A DNA stretch of 64,000 nt from Pararhodobacter marinus (GCF_003122215.1 NZ_QEYD01000002.1:186001-250000), one strand, 5' to 3'. Counted from the first letter of the stretch, positions 33,069 to 43,150 are shown. The notes: a model not told the origin generated them from the sequence alone. Numbers and translations are program-made.

Positions 33069-34637
33069 ATGACCCCGTCATCCGACAGCGATCCGATCTA
33101 TGACCTTGTCGTCATCGGCGGCGGCATCAATGGCTGCGGGATCGCCCGCGACGCGGCCGGTCGGGGGCTGAAGGTGCTGCTGGTGGAAAAGGGCGATCTG
33201 GCGGGCGCGACCTCGTCGGCCTCGACCAAGCTGTTTCATGGCGGGCTGCGCTATCTCGAATATTTCGAGATCGGTCTGGTGCGCAAAGCGCTGATCGAGC
33301 GGGAAGTGCTGTTGCGCGCGATGCCGCATATCTCGTGGCCGATGCGTTTCGTGCTGCCCTATCACAAGGACATGCGCTTCGACTCCGAGACGCCGACCTC
33401 GCGGCTTTTGTCGACGATCATGCCGTGGATGAAAGGCCGCCGCCCGCGCTGGCTGATCCGGCTGGGTCTGTTCCTGTACGATCATCTGGGCGGACGAAAG
33501 ATCCTGCCCGCCACGCGCAAGCTGGATCTCGACCACGCGCCCGAAGGCGGCCCGCTGCAGGAGCATTTCAAGACCGCCTACGAATATTCGGATTGCTGGG
33601 TGCAGGATGCCCGCCTTGTCGTGCTCAATGCCCGCGATGCCGAGGGGCGCGGCGCAAGGGTGCTCACCCGTACCGCTGTGACCGAGGCGCGGGTCGAGGG
33701 CGATCACTGGCGCGTCAGCATGGGCGAGGACAGCGTCCGGGCCCGAGCCCTGGTCAATGCCGCGGGTCCCTGGGCGGCCGAGGTGGTGCGCGACGTCTTG
33801 CACAAGAATACCGGGGCCAGCATCCGGCTGGTGCGCGGTTCGCATATCGTCACGCGCAAGCTTTACGAGCACGACAAGGCGTATTTCTTTCAGGGTACGG
33901 ACGGGCGCATCATCTTCGCCATTCCCTACGAGCAGGATTTCACCCTGATCGGCACGACGGATGCCGAGCATTCCGACCCCGACACGCCGCCCCGCTGCAG
34001 CGAGGAAGAACGGGACTATCTTTGCGCCTTCGCGTCCGGGTATTTCAAGCGCGCGGTCCGGCCCGAGGACGTGGTCTGGACCTATTCGGGCGTGCGCCCG
34101 CTCTACGATGACGGCGCGCGCAGCGCCACGGCGGCGACGCGGGATTACGTTCTGGACCTCGACACCAGCGCCGGCGCGCCGGTGCTCAACGTGTTCGGCG
34201 GCAAGATCACCACCTATCGCAAGCTTGCGGAATCGGCGCTGCACAAGCTTGCTGCGCATTTGCCGATGCAGGGCGACTGGACGGCAGGCGTGGCGCTGCC
34301 GGGGGGCGATTTCCCGGTCGACGGCGTGCCCGACCTGATCGCCGATCTGCGCGCCGATTACCCGTTCCTTACGCAACGCTGGGCGCGGCGGCTGGTGCAG
34401 GCCTATGGCACCGAAGCGCGGGCGATCCTGGGCGAGGCGGCCTCGGCCGACGATCTGGGCGCGGATTTCGGCGCGACCCTGACCGCGCGCGAAGTGGACT
34501 GGCTCATCGCGCATGAATACGCCCGCACCCCCGAGGACGTGCTGTGGCGGCGCGGCAAGCTGGGGCTGCATCTGGATGCGGGGCAGGTGGCCTGGCTCTC
34601 CGAGTACATGGCCCGCGCGCAGTCCCGGGCGGCGTGA
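33069..34637 (+). CDS. glpD: Aerobic glycerol-3-phosphate dehydrogenase
   Basis: 522 residues. FAD-binding YDLVVIGGGINGCGIARDAAGRG at the N-terminus, the family motif ATSSASTKLFHGGLRYLE, and a C-terminal domain of DAO type. A membrane-associated enzyme oxidising glycerol-3-phosphate to dihydroxyacetone phosphate and passing electrons to quinone. An AGGAAG ribosome site precedes the ATG. It is the only glp gene besides glpR in the window. Confidence 0.95.
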   Translation: MTPSSDSDPIYDLVVIGGGINGCGIARDAAGRGLKVLLVEKGDLAGATSSASTKLFHGGLRYLEYFEIGLVRKALIEREVLLRAMPHISWPMRFVLPYHKDMRFDSETPTSRLLSTIMPWMKGRRPRWLIRLGLFLYDHLGGRKILPATRKLDLDHAPEGGPLQEHFKTAYEYSDCWVQDARLVVLNARDAEGRGARVLTRTAVTEARVEGDHWRVSMGEDSVRARALVNAAGPWAAEVVRDVLHKNTGASIRLVRGSHIVTRKLYEHDKAYFFQGTDGRIIFAIPYEQDFTLIGTTDAEHSDPDTPPRCSEEERDYLCAFASGYFKRAVRPEDVVWTYSGVRPLYDDGARSATAATRDYVLDLDTSAGAPVLNVFGGKITTYRKLAESALHKLAAHLPMQGDWTAGVALPGGDFPVDGVPDLIADLRADYPFLTQRWARRLVQAYGTEARAILGEAASADDLGADFGATLTAREVDWLIAHEYARTPEDVLWRRGKLGLHLDAGQVAWLSEYMARAQSRAA

Positions 34638-34739
34638 GGCGCGAAGCCTGCTGATCCATCACGCGATTTTCGACAAAGTCCCGTTCCCCTCGGAGGCCGG
34701 GCGCGATAAGTTGCGCCAAATTCCCGAAAGGAGACCGGC

Positions 34740-35255
34740 ATGGCCGAGATCAAGGACCCCGAAAACACCATCCTGATTGAACTCAAGGACGGCACCGTCA
34801 CCATCGAGCTTCTGCCCGATATCGCGCCGCTGCACTGCGCGCGGATCAAGGAACTGGCGCGCGCCGGGGCCTATGACGGCGTGGTCTTTCACCGCGTGAT
34901 CGACGGCTTCATGGCCCAGACCGGTGATGTCGAGCACGGCAATGCCGACAAGGACGGCTTCAACCTGCGCCGCGCGGGCACGGGCGGGTCGGATCTACCG
35001 GATCTGAAGCAGGAATTCTCGGGCGTCCCGCATGATCGCGGCACGCTGGGCGCCGCGCGCTCGCAGAATCCGAACTCGGCCAACAGCCAGTTCTTCATCA
35101 ATTTCGGCGACAACCACTTTCTGAACCGTCAGTACACGGTCTACGGCCGTGTCATTTCCGGGATGGAGCATGTCGACGCGATCACGCGCGGCGAGCCGCC
35201 GGCGAACCCGGACAAGATGATCTCGATGAAAGTGGCTGCCGATGCTGCGTCGTAA
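34740..35255 (+). CDS. Cytoplasmic cyclophilin-type peptidyl-prolyl isomerase
   Basis: 171 residues without a signal peptide. The cyclophilin core is clear: YDGVVFHRVIDGFMAQTGD, PHDRGTLGAARSQNPNSANSQFFINFGDN and YTVYGRVISGMEHVD. It catalyses cis-trans isomerisation of proline peptide bonds. A strong AAAGGAG lies before the ATG. The last 14 bases overlap the start of the next, exported cyclophilin. Confidence 0.95.
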   Translation: MAEIKDPENTILIELKDGTVTIELLPDIAPLHCARIKELARAGAYDGVVFHRVIDGFMAQTGDVEHGNADKDGFNLRRAGTGGSDLPDLKQEFSGVPHDRGTLGAARSQNPNSANSQFFINFGDNHFLNRQYTVYGRVISGMEHVDAITRGEPPANPDKMISMKVAADAAS

Positions 35256-35823
35256 TCTCCTTCTGGCTGCGGCCTTCAGCCTGTTGCCGCTGGGCGTTGT
35301 CGCCCAGACCCAGCCGCCCGCCGATGCGCCCGAGCTGGTCATCCAGGTCGCGGGCGAGGCCAATGGCACGATCCGCATCGCCCTGCGCCCGGATCTGGCT
35401 CCGCAGCACGTTGCCCGCGTGATCGAACTCGCCGAAAGCGGCGCCTATGACGGCGTGGTGTTCCACCGCGTGATGTCGGGCTTCATGGCGCAGACCGGCG
35501 ACGTGCAATATGGTCGCGCGGATGGCGACCGGTCGCGCGCGGGCTATGGCGGCTCGGACCTGCCCGACCTGCCGGCCGAGTTCAGCGACGAGCCCTTCGT
35601 GCGCGGCGTCGTGGGCATGGCCCGCGGCCAGTCGCCCAACTCGGCCAACAGCCAGTTCTTCATCATGTTCGACGAAGCCGCCTATCTGAATGGCCAGTAC
35701 ACCGTGCTGGGTCAGGTGGTCGACGGGCTCGACGTGCTGGACCAGATCAAGCTGGGCCGCGGTCAGAACGGCGCTGTTCTGGGTGAACCCGACGTGATGG
35801 TCGACGTGTCTGTCGTGCAATAA
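35242..35823 (+). CDS. Periplasmic cyclophilin-type peptidyl-prolyl isomerase
   Basis: 193 residues with a signal peptide (MLRRNLLLAAAFSLLPLGVVAQ), so exported. Same core as its neighbour: YDGVVFHRVMSGFMAQTGD, RGVVGMARGQSPNSANSQFFIMFD, YTVLGQVVDGLDVLD. The high similarity and overlap point to a tandem duplication followed by gain of an export signal. It ends at a double hairpin terminator. Confidence 0.94.
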   Translation: MLRRNLLLAAAFSLLPLGVVAQTQPPADAPELVIQVAGEANGTIRIALRPDLAPQHVARVIELAESGAYDGVVFHRVMSGFMAQTGDVQYGRADGDRSRAGYGGSDLPDLPAEFSDEPFVRGVVGMARGQSPNSANSQFFIMFDEAAYLNGQYTVLGQVVDGLDVLDQIKLGRGQNGAVLGEPDVMVDVSVVQ

Positions 35824-35836
35824 CGCCCGTCTGAAA

Positions 35837-35891
35837 GGGGCGGGGAAACCCGCCCCACCGGCTTCGCCGCGATGCGGCGGGGCTTTATTTT
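35837..35891 (+). terminator. Double-hairpin terminator after the cyclophilin pair
   Basis: GGGGCGGG (35837-35844) and CCCGCCCC (35849-35856) close a GAAA tetraloop; a second stem CGCCGC/GCGGCG (35865-35870 with 35874-35879) runs into CTTTATTTT. Confidence 0.8.
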
Positions 35892-35945
35892 CCACCCGAC
35901 TTGGTTCATATGTCGGGGCAAATGCAGATCCTCGGGGGCCGCGCC

Positions 35946-36317
35946 ATGAAATTCCTGCTTCGCATCCTGACATGGTGGAACAGCCAGACCATCGGCACGC
36001 AGCTTTTCACCTGGCGCAAGGGCGTCAAGGTGGGCGAGGACAGCCAGGGCAACGTGTTCTACCGCACCGCCGACGGCAAGCGCCGCTGGGTGATCTATAA
36101 CGGGGAAACCGAAGCCTCACGCATCGACCCGGAATGGCATGGCTGGCTGCACAATACCTGGGACGAGCCGCCGAGCGAGCGTCCGCTGCCGCGCAAGAGC
36201 TGGGAAAAGCCCCATCACGAGAATCTCACCGGCACGATGGCCGCTTACGCCCCGCCGGGATCCATTCGCAATGCTCCGGTCGAGCGCCGCGACTACGAAG
36301 CCTGGCAGCCCGAGTAA
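35946..36317 (+). CDS. NDUFA12-family NADH dehydrogenase accessory subunit
   Basis: 123 residues. The pattern [29 protein letters not shown] followed by [24 protein letters not shown] is the NDUFA12 (B17.2) family, a complex I supernumerary subunit shared by alphaproteobacteria and mitochondria. The frame opens at 35901, but MKFLLR at 35946 is the family start. Only three bases separate it from mlaD; this order with DUF2155 next is common in alphaproteobacteria. Confidence 0.93.
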   Translation: MKFLLRILTWWNSQTIGTQLFTWRKGVKVGEDSQGNVFYRTADGKRRWVIYNGETEASRIDPEWHGWLHNTWDEPPSERPLPRKSWEKPHHENLTGTMAAYAPPGSIRNAPVERRDYEAWQPE

Positions 36318-36320
36318 CCG

Positions 36321-36785
36321 ATGGCTTATCGCGCCTGGGAGGTCGCGCTGGGGGCCGTGGTCATGGCCGCCGCGATCGTGTTCGTGGTGTTCGCCCTGCG
36401 CAGCACCGGCACCGTGCTGACCCAATCCGACAGCTACGACCTGCATGCCTCGTTCCGCTCGGCCGAGGGTGTGCGCCCGGGCACCGAGGTCCGGCTGGGC
36501 GGCGTGAAGATCGGCAGCGTCACGGCGTTGACGCTCGACCCGCAGAGCTTTCGCGCGCAGCTGACCGTGGCGATCCAGCAGGATCTGGCCCTGCCGCTCG
36601 ATTCGACGATCCAGGTGGCGTCCGAGGGCATCCTGGGCGGCACCTTCGTGGAAATCCTGCCCGGCGGCGATTTCGACAACCTGCAGCCCGGCGACAGCTT
36701 TCAGGACACCCAGAGTGCGGTCAGCCTGATCACCCTGTTGCTGCGCGCCTTCACCGGCTCGGACGCTTCGGAGGTCGCGCAATGA
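36321..36785 (+). CDS. mlaD: MlaD-type outer-membrane lipid asymmetry protein
   Basis: 154 residues. One N-terminal membrane anchor (ALGAVVMAAAIVFVVFAL) and an MCE domain (YDLHASFRSAEGVRPGTEVRLGGVKIGSV, STIQVASEGILGGTFVEILPGG). MlaD is the periplasmic substrate-binding part of the MlaFED phospholipid transporter. The mlaE and mlaF partners are not nearby. Its stop overlaps the next start (ATGA). Confidence 0.92.
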   Translation: MAYRAWEVALGAVVMAAAIVFVVFALRSTGTVLTQSDSYDLHASFRSAEGVRPGTEVRLGGVKIGSVTALTLDPQSFRAQLTVAIQQDLALPLDSTIQVASEGILGGTFVEILPGGDFDNLQPGDSFQDTQSAVSLITLLLRAFTGSDASEVAQ

Positions 36786-37240
36786 TCCGCGCAAGCCTTA
36801 CCGCCGTCGCCCTCACCGCCCTTGCGCTGATCGCCGCCCCGGCGGCGCAGGCGCAGGTCGAATGGCGCCCGCTGGGCGACGGCCCGGTGGAATGGACCCC
36901 GCTCGGCGCGGGCGAAGCGGCGCAGGGCCAGCGTCCCGAGGGACCGCAGATGTCAACCGGGACGCAGGCCGTGCTGCGCGGGCTCGACAAGGTGTCGGGC
37001 GAAGTCGAGGACCTGCCCGTCGCGGTGGGCGACACGGTGACGTTCGGACGGCTCTCGGTCGCGCTGACCGCTTGCCGTTACCCGGCGGACAATCCGGCGT
37101 CGGATGCCTTCGCCTTCCTCACGATCAGCGATACCCGCAGCGACGAGCGGGTGTTCCAGGGCTGGATGATCGGGTCGAGCCCGGCTTTGAACGCGCTCGA
37201 CCATCCCCGTTACGATATCTGGGTGCTCAGCTGCTCCTGA
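36782..37240 (+). CDS. DUF2155 periplasmic protein
   Basis: 152 residues with a signal peptide (MIRASLTAVALTALALIAAPAAQAQ). The C-terminal half, from VLRGLDKVSGEVEDLPVAVGDTVTFGRLSVALTACRYP to FQGWMIGSSPALNALDHPRYDIWVLSC, is the DUF2155 domain, with two cysteines likely disulfide-linked. Function unknown; its steady place behind mlaD suggests an envelope role. The last 14 bases overlap the convergent aminopeptidase gene. Confidence 0.88.
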   Translation: MIRASLTAVALTALALIAAPAAQAQVEWRPLGDGPVEWTPLGAGEAAQGQRPEGPQMSTGTQAVLRGLDKVSGEVEDLPVAVGDTVTFGRLSVALTACRYPADNPASDAFAFLTISDTRSDERVFQGWMIGSSPALNALDHPRYDIWVLSCS

Positions 37241-39014
37241 GCGGCGCGCAGGCCTGTTCCAGCCATGTCCGCGCTTCGGGCGAGACCAGCGGCGACAGCT
37301 CGGCCTCGACCCAGGCGTGATAGGCATCGAGCCACGCGGTCTCGTCCCCGGTCAGCATCTCGGCCACGATCAGCCGCTTGTCGATCGGGCAGAGCGTGAT
37401 CGTTTCGAAATCCAGCATCTTGCGATTGTCGCCCATGGGCGCGGCCTCGCGCACGATGACGAGGTTCTCGATGCGGATGCCCCAGCCCCCGGCGCGGTAA
37501 TAGCCCGGCTCGTTCGACAGGATCATCCCCGGCTGCAGCGGCAGGGTCGAGACCCGGCTGATCCGCGCGGGCCCTTCATGCACGCTGAGCGCCGCGCCGA
37601 CGCCGTGCCCGGTGCCATGATCGAAATCCTGACCTGCCAGCCACAGCGGATAGCGCGCCAGCGCGTCCAGATGGCCCCCGGCCACGCCGCGCGGGAACCG
37701 GGCGCGGCTCAGCGCGATCATGCCCTGCAGGACACGGGTATAGGCATCGCGGCGCTCGGCCTCGACGACGCCCACCGGCAGGGTGCGGGTGATGTCGGTT
37801 GTGCCGTCGGGATATTGCCCGCCCGAATCGATCAGGAACAGATCGCCCGGTTCCAGCCGCCGGTTGGTCTCTTCGGTCACGCGGTAATGGTTGATCGCCG
37901 CGTTGGGGCCGGTCGAGGAAATGGAATCGAAGCTCAGATCCAGCAAGTCGCCCGTTGCCGCGCGGCATTCTTCCAGCTTGCGCGCCATATCGATTTCCGT
38001 CAGCCCCGCCAGCGCGTTGGCATCGAACCAGCTCAGGAACTCGACCATCGCCGCGCCGTCGCGCCGATGCGCCGCGCGCATCCCGTCCAGCTCGGCCGGG
38101 TTCTTCATCGCCTTGGCCATCAGGCAGGGATCGGCGCCCGCCACGCCGTCGGCCAGGGCCGTCTTGACCGCGACGGGCGCGGTCGCCGGGTCAAAGCGGG
38201 TAGCGCCATTGAGCGCGCGCAGGGCTTCGGGAAAGTCCGAAACAGCGCGCCGCGCAACCCCGTCTTCTTCGGGGATCTGCGAAACCTTGGCTGGGTCGAT
38301 GAACAGATCGAGCCGCGCATCGTCGTGCAGGATCGCGAAACCCTGCACCACCGGGTTGCGGATGATGTCCGAACCGCGCCAGTTCATCAGCCAGGCCAGA
38401 CTGTCGGCCAGCGTGACCACGCTCGCGGCAACACCATCGCGCTTCAGTCCCGCGGCCAGCTCGGCGCGCTTGTCGGCGGCGGATTTCCCGGCCAGGCTCA
38501 GGGGATGCTCGCGCACGGCACCCGCCGCAGGCGCGGGCTGTTCGGGCCAGACCGCATCCAGCGGATTGCTCTCGACCGCCCGAAGGGTCAGGCCGCTTCC
38601 CGCCAGCCCCTTTTCGATCCGGTCGATTTCATCGGGGGTATGCAGCCACGGATCGAAGCCGATCACCGCGCCTTCGGGCGCATGTTCGCGCAGCCAGTCG
38701 GCGGGCTGGATCTCGGGCCAGTCGACCGGGGTGAAATCGGGGATCGCGATCTGATCGCGTACCTGCAGCCGGTAGCGGCCATCGACGAACACCCCCGCGA
38801 TGTCGGGCAGCACGATGCAGAACCCGGCCGAGCCGGTGAAGCCCGTCAGCCAGCCAAGCCGCGCGTCGTGGTCGCTGACATATTCCCCCTGATGCGCGTC
38901 CGAGCGCGGAACGATGAAACCGCCGAGGCCCCGCGCGTCCAGTTCGTTGCGCAACGCGGCCAGCCGGGGCGGGCCGTCCGAAGGGCGGGTCGAGGCGGTA
39001 TAGGTCTGGAACAT
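37227..39014 (-). CDS. Xaa-Pro aminopeptidase (M24B)
   Basis: 595 residues. Two creatinase-type N-terminal domains followed by a pita-bread metalloprotease domain. Metal ligands are visible in LIDSGGQYPDGTTDITRT (two Asp), FDHGTGHGVG (His), LSNEPGYY (Glu) and the late ETITLCPID region (Glu). It removes N-terminal residues preceding proline. No signal peptide, hence cytoplasmic. Encoded convergently with the DUF2155 gene. Confidence 0.93.
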   Translation of the reverse strand: MFQTYTASTRPSDGPPRLAALRNELDARGLGGFIVPRSDAHQGEYVSDHDARLGWLTGFTGSAGFCIVLPDIAGVFVDGRYRLQVRDQIAIPDFTPVDWPEIQPADWLREHAPEGAVIGFDPWLHTPDEIDRIEKGLAGSGLTLRAVESNPLDAVWPEQPAPAAGAVREHPLSLAGKSAADKRAELAAGLKRDGVAASVVTLADSLAWLMNWRGSDIIRNPVVQGFAILHDDARLDLFIDPAKVSQIPEEDGVARRAVSDFPEALRALNGATRFDPATAPVAVKTALADGVAGADPCLMAKAMKNPAELDGMRAAHRRDGAAMVEFLSWFDANALAGLTEIDMARKLEECRAATGDLLDLSFDSISSTGPNAAINHYRVTEETNRRLEPGDLFLIDSGGQYPDGTTDITRTLPVGVVEAERRDAYTRVLQGMIALSRARFPRGVAGGHLDALARYPLWLAGQDFDHGTGHGVGAALSVHEGPARISRVSTLPLQPGMILSNEPGYYRAGGWGIRIENLVIVREAAPMGDNRKMLDFETITLCPIDKRLIVAEMLTGDETAWLDAYHAWVEAELSPLVSPEARTWLEQACAPLRSS

Positions 39015-39039
39015 GGCTGTCTCGCGTCCGTAGGGTCAG

Positions 39040-39057
39040 AAAGGCCCGGCGCGGGCC
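39040..39057 (-). terminator. Candidate terminator of the chelatase cobT gene
   Basis: GGCCCG (39043-39048) and CGGGCC (39052-39057) form a short stem that on the minus strand is followed by TTTCT, 30-45 bases after the chelatase gene's stop. Confidence 0.5.
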
Positions 39058-39086
39058 GTCAGGATCAGAAGTTGGGGCGCAGGGGC

Positions 39087-40961
39087 TCAGCGTCGGGCCA
39101 TTGCGCTCATCCCCATCACCCGCGCCCGCGCGCGGGGATCGGAGTCGAACAGGGCCGCAAGCTGCTCGGTCATCGCGCCCGCCAGCTGCTCGACATCGGT
39201 GATCGTCACCGCGCGTTCGTAATAGCGGGTCACATCGTGGCCGATGCCGATGGCCAGCAGTTCCACCGCCTTGCGCTTTTCCACCATCGCGATCACGTCG
39301 CGCAGGTGTTTTTCTAGGAAATTCGCGGCGTTGACGGACAGCGTGCTGTCATCGACCGGCGCCCCGTCCGAGATGACCATCAGGATCTTGCGCTGCTCGC
39401 GCCGCGCCAACATCCGCCGATAGGCCCATTCCAGCGCCTCGCCGTCGATGTTTTCCTTCAGCAGGCCCTCTTTCATCATCAGGCCCAGATTGTCGCGCAC
39501 CCGCCGCCACGGCGCGTCGGCGCCCTTGTAGACGATGTGGCGCAGGTCGTTCAGACGGCCCGGCGATTGCTTGCGACCCTCGGCCAGCCATTGCTCGCGG
39601 CTCTGACCGCCCTTCCAGGCGCGGGTGGTGAAGCCCAGGATCTCGACCTTGACCTGGCAGCGTTCCAGCGTGCGGGCCAGGACATCGGCGCAGATGGCCG
39701 CGATCGAGATCGGACGGCCGCGCATCGAGCCGGAATTGTCCAACAGAAGCGTCACGCAGGTATCGCGGAACTCGGTGTCCTTTTCCCACTTGAAAGACAA
39801 AGGCGTGGTCGGGTTCGCCACCACGCGCGCCAGCCGCCCGGCATCGAGGATGCCTTCCTCCTTGTCGAATTCCCAGCTGCGGTTCTGCTGCGCCTGCAGA
39901 CGGCGCTGCAACTTGTTGGCAAGCCGGCTCACCGCGCCTTTCAGGGGTTCAAGCTGCTGGTCCAAATAGGCGCGCAGACGTTCCAGCTCGGCGGGTTCGG
40001 CCAGATCCTCGGCGGCGATTTCCTCGTCGAATTTCGTGGTGAAGACGGCATAGGTCGGGTCGGCATCCGAAACGGGCTGCGGCGCGGGCGGCTCGGGCGG
40101 AGCCTCGGCCTGCGGCATCTCGGTCTCTTCGGACATCTCGTCCTCGGACTGGTCGTCCATGACCGTCTCGGTCTCGGCCGTTTCTTCCTGCGGGCCGTCC
40201 TCCGACTGCTCGGTCTCGTCCTGCTGGCTGTCGTCGTCGCCCTGCGATTCGGGATCGTCGGCGGCTTCTTCCTGCTCGTCCTCGTCGCCCTCGGGCTCGT
40301 CGCCCATATCGTCGGGATCGTCCCCCAACTGGTCGCCGTAGCCCAGATCCTCGATCACCTTGCGGGCGAGCTTGGCAAAGCTGGTCTGATCGCTCAGCGC
40401 CTCGTCCAGCGTCTCCAGCGTGCCGCTCGCCTGCTGCTCGAAGAAGGGCCGCCACATCTCGGCCACCGTCTCGGCGCCCTTGGGCAGGGGCCGGCCCGAG
40501 GCCATCTCGCGGATCAGATACCCGGCCGCGACAGAAAGCGGCGCCTCGGCCTGGCTGCGGATCTGCGCGTAGCCCTTGCGCTCGGCCTCGTGCGCGATGC
40601 GGGCATCGATATTCGACGCGGTGCCGGGCATGTGCTGCGCGCCCACGGCTTCGCAGCGGGCGGTTTCCATCGCTTCGTAAAGATCGCGCGCCATCTGGCC
40701 CTGCGGCATGTAGCGGGCATGGACGCCGTCATCGTGATAGCGCCGCTTCATCGCGAAACTGTCCGCCGTGCCCCGCGCCAGCAACACCTCGTCGCGGGTC
40801 ATGCGGCGGGTGATCTGCGGCAGGCGCATCGACTCCTTGGTCATGCCCGGGGGGTCGACGGTGAAGCTGACCGCGACGTCGGGATCGTTCGACAGCGTGC
40901 GCGTCGCTTCGGTCAGCGCCTTCTTGAACGGATCGGCGGGGTTGTCGGAGTTCTTCTGCAT
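39087..40961 (-). CDS. cobT: Aerobic cobaltochelatase subunit CobT
   Basis: 624 residues from [16 protein letters not shown]. Together with CobS and CobN it inserts Co2+ into hydrogenobyrinate diamide. An N-terminal domain is followed by a very acidic Asp/Glu/Gln/Ser-rich linker (about residues 200-310), then a C-terminal von Willebrand A domain with the MIDAS motif [11 protein letters not shown]. This matches CobT/BchD-like architecture. ATG 40961 is chosen over the in-frame start at 41039, whose added residues look unrelated. Its usual neighbour cobS lies upstream on the same strand but with an opposing gene between them. Confidence 0.93.
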   Translation of the reverse strand: MQKNSDNPADPFKKALTEATRTLSNDPDVAVSFTVDPPGMTKESMRLPQITRRMTRDEVLLARGTADSFAMKRRYHDDGVHARYMPQGQMARDLYEAMETARCEAVGAQHMPGTASNIDARIAHEAERKGYAQIRSQAEAPLSVAAGYLIREMASGRPLPKGAETVAEMWRPFFEQQASGTLETLDEALSDQTSFAKLARKVIEDLGYGDQLGDDPDDMGDEPEGDEDEQEEAADDPESQGDDDSQQDETEQSEDGPQEETAETETVMDDQSEDEMSEETEMPQAEAPPEPPAPQPVSDADPTYAVFTTKFDEEIAAEDLAEPAELERLRAYLDQQLEPLKGAVSRLANKLQRRLQAQQNRSWEFDKEEGILDAGRLARVVANPTTPLSFKWEKDTEFRDTCVTLLLDNSGSMRGRPISIAAICADVLARTLERCQVKVEILGFTTRAWKGGQSREQWLAEGRKQSPGRLNDLRHIVYKGADAPWRRVRDNLGLMMKEGLLKENIDGEALEWAYRRMLARREQRKILMVISDGAPVDDSTLSVNAANFLEKHLRDVIAMVEKRKAVELLAIGIGHDVTRYYERAVTITDVEQLAGAMTEQLAALFDSDPRARARVMGMSAMARR

Positions 40962-41211
40962 CGCGTCGCGGGGACCATTCGGCAATTGGAGGGGGAAGCG
41001 CGGCAAGGGCGCGCGCTCCTTTGCTGACAGGTAAATCATTCAAGCGCGATGGGAACAAGAGGCGACCGCCCAAGCCGCCGGCGCGACGCTCCGGTGGCGG
41101 ATTTGCACGGATGCACAGCGCGTGTGCGAGTCTGGGGAACTGACAATCTCCCCTTGAGCGCCGATCTGTACGCCAAGCAAGCAACCACCGACCAACCGAC
41201 AGGAGTTTCCC

Positions 41212-41799
41212 ATGTCCAATCCCCGGATTGCCGTCATCATCAGCTCGACCCGCGACTCGCGTTTCGGCGACACCCCCGCCAAGTGGATCCTCGCCAAGGC
41301 GCAGGAACTGCATCCGGACTGGGATGTCGAGCTGGTCGACCTGAAAGACTACGACCTGCCGCTCTTCAACGAGATGGCCTCGAATGCGTGGATGCCCTCG
41401 TCGGACCCCAAGGCGGTCGCGTGGCAGAAGAAAGTGGGCGAGTTCGACGGCTATATCTTCGTGCTGGCCGAATATAACCGCTCGATCACCGGCGCCCTGA
41501 AGAACGCTCTGGACCAGGCCTATGTCGAGTGGAACCGCAAGGCCTTTGGCATCGTCGGCTACGGGGCCCTCGGCGCGGCACGCGCGGCCGAGCACATGCG
41601 CACCATCGGTGTCGAGCTGCAAATGGCCTCGACCCGCGCGGCCGTCCATATCGCCGGCGCCGATTTCTTCGCCGTCCACCCGCTGGGCCAGCAGAACAAG
41701 CCGATGACCGATATCGAAGCCACGATCGGCGACTCGGCCAAGGCGATGCTGGGCGAGCTGGACTGGTGGACCCGCGCCACCAAGGCCGCGCGCGGCTGA
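41212..41799 (+). CDS. NADPH-dependent FMN reductase
   Basis: 195 residues. Flavodoxin-like fold: the FMN phosphate loop SSTRDSRFGDTPAKW after the first strand, and FVLAEYNRSITGALKNALD plus GIVGYGALGAARAAEHMR in the second half, typical of the YieF/ChrR and related reductase group. It could reduce quinones, chromate or azo compounds or supply reduced flavin. An AGGAG site lies before the ATG and a classical terminator after the stop, so it is an independent unit set between the cobS and cobT chelatase genes in opposite orientation. Confidence 0.9.
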   Translation: MSNPRIAVIISSTRDSRFGDTPAKWILAKAQELHPDWDVELVDLKDYDLPLFNEMASNAWMPSSDPKAVAWQKKVGEFDGYIFVLAEYNRSITGALKNALDQAYVEWNRKAFGIVGYGALGAARAAEHMRTIGVELQMASTRAAVHIAGADFFAVHPLGQQNKPMTDIEATIGDSAKAMLGELDWWTRATKAARG

Positions 41800-41824
41800 C
41801 ACGACCTCGTTTGTAACGCGTGAC

Positions 41825-41849
41825 GGCGGCCCTTCGGGGCCGCCTTTTT
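41825..41849 (+). terminator. Rho-independent terminator of the FMN reductase gene
   Basis: GGCGGCCC (41825-41832), TTCG tetraloop, GGGCCGCC (41837-41844), then five T residues. Confidence 0.9.
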
Positions 41850-41887
41850 CATCGGGCGACGCCAGGAAACGCGACCCGCAAACGACA

Positions 41888-41910
41888 AACGCCCGCCTGA
41901 GGCGGGCGTT
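41888..41910 (-). terminator. Rho-independent terminator of the chelatase cobS gene
   Basis: AACGCCCGCC (41888-41897) and GGCGGGCGTT (41901-41910) give a ten-base-pair stem; on the minus strand it continues into TTTGTCGTTT. Confidence 0.75.
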
Positions 41911-41934
41911 GGGAAAAGTCGTGATGCGGAAAGC

Positions 41935-42909
41935 TTAGCCCAGAGCGACCGAGGCGGCGCTTTCGGGCAGTTCCTCGCCAAAGCAGCGCTGATAGAACTC
42001 GGCCACCGTCTGACGCTCGAGCTCGTCGCATTTGTTGAGGAAGGTCAGGCGGAAGGCATAGCCGATATTGCGGAAGATGCGCGCGTTCTCGGCCCAGTTG
42101 ATGACCGTCCGGGGCGACATGACGGTCGAAAGCTGGCCCTTCATGAAAGCCGTGCGCGTGAGATCCGCCACGGTGACCATCTGGCTGATTTCCTGCCGGC
42201 CCTTGGCATTGTTGTAATGCGGGTTCTTGGCCAGCACGATCGCACTTTCGGCGTCATGGCTCAGGTAGTTCAGCGTGGCGACGAGGGACCAGCGGTCCAT
42301 CTGCGCCTGGTTGATCTGCTGCGTGCCATGATACAGGCCCGTCGTATCGCCCAGACCCACGGTGTTGGCCGTCGCGAACAGGCGGAAGGCGGGGTGGGGC
42401 GTGATGATCTCGTTCTGATCCAGAAGCGTCAGCTTGCCGTCATGCTCCAGCACGCGCTGGATCACGAACATCACGTCCGCGCGGCCTGCATCGTATTCGT
42501 CGAACACGATGGCGCAGGGGTTGCGCAGCGCCCAGGGCAGGATGCCTTCGTGGAACTCGGTCACCTGCTTGCCGTCGCGCAGCTTGATCGCGTCCTTGCC
42601 GATCAGGTCGATCCGGCTGATATGGCTGTCGAGGTTGACGCGGACCGTCGGCCAGTTCAGCCGCGCCGCAACCTGCTCGATATGGGTCGATTTCCCGGTG
42701 CCGTGATAGCCCTGGATCATCACCCGGCGGTTATAGGTGAAACCGGCAAGGATCGCGAGCGTGGTGTCGGGATCGAACTTGTAGGTCGGGTCCAGGGCGG
42801 GCACCCGGTCCGAGCTTTCGGCGAACGCTTTCACCTTCATGTCGGTGTCGATGCCGAAGACCTCGCGGACATCCAGTTCCTCGGTCGGTTTCGCATTCGT
42901 GTCGAGCAT
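41935..42909 (-). CDS. cobS: Aerobic cobaltochelatase subunit CobS
   Basis: 324 residues starting [15 protein letters not shown]+ ATPase: Walker [12 protein letters not shown], Walker [10 protein letters not shown], sensor region [14 protein letters not shown]. It drives cobalt insertion into the corrin ring with CobT and CobN. The in-frame extension to 43062 is Arg-rich and not homologous in appearance. In many alphaproteobacteria it is followed at once by cobT; here a terminator and a 588-bp gene on the other strand intervene, so the two subunits must be transcribed separately. Confidence 0.95.
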   Translation of the reverse strand: MLDTNAKPTEELDVREVFGIDTDMKVKAFAESSDRVPALDPTYKFDPDTTLAILAGFTYNRRVMIQGYHGTGKSTHIEQVAARLNWPTVRVNLDSHISRIDLIGKDAIKLRDGKQVTEFHEGILPWALRNPCAIVFDEYDAGRADVMFVIQRVLEHDGKLTLLDQNEIITPHPAFRLFATANTVGLGDTTGLYHGTQQINQAQMDRWSLVATLNYLSHDAESAIVLAKNPHYNNAKGRQEISQMVTVADLTRTAFMKGQLSTVMSPRTVINWAENARIFRNIGYAFRLTFLNKCDELERQTVAEFYQRCFGEELPESAASVALG

Positions 42910-43150
42910 GGAGATCGCCTTTGTTCTTACGCGGGCGCGCGGTTCGCATACAGGCCGCGCGGTCTGGGGTTTTGTGGAGCATTCCTGCGCCCGGTGCAAG
43001 AGGGCGCCCCGCAGCGAAACCCGCTCGCCTCGGGCCGGGGCACCGCATGTCCCCCGCGGCATGGCCCCCGCGCTTGTCCCCGGGGGCGACAGGGCCTAGC
43101 TTCCCCCGGTGCGGCGATTCCGCCCGGTCCCGATATCCGAAGGCTTCCCC

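Noticed and set aside
35912-35940. GATCCTCGGGGG near NDUFA12 as another copy of the dispersed repeat
   Set aside because: Only a short GC-rich match; the ATATTT part and associated hairpins are missing.
40159-40341. Ser-rich plus-strand frame opposite the chelatase cobT linker
   Set aside because: It is the antisense reading of the Asp/Glu-rich linker and has no independent support.
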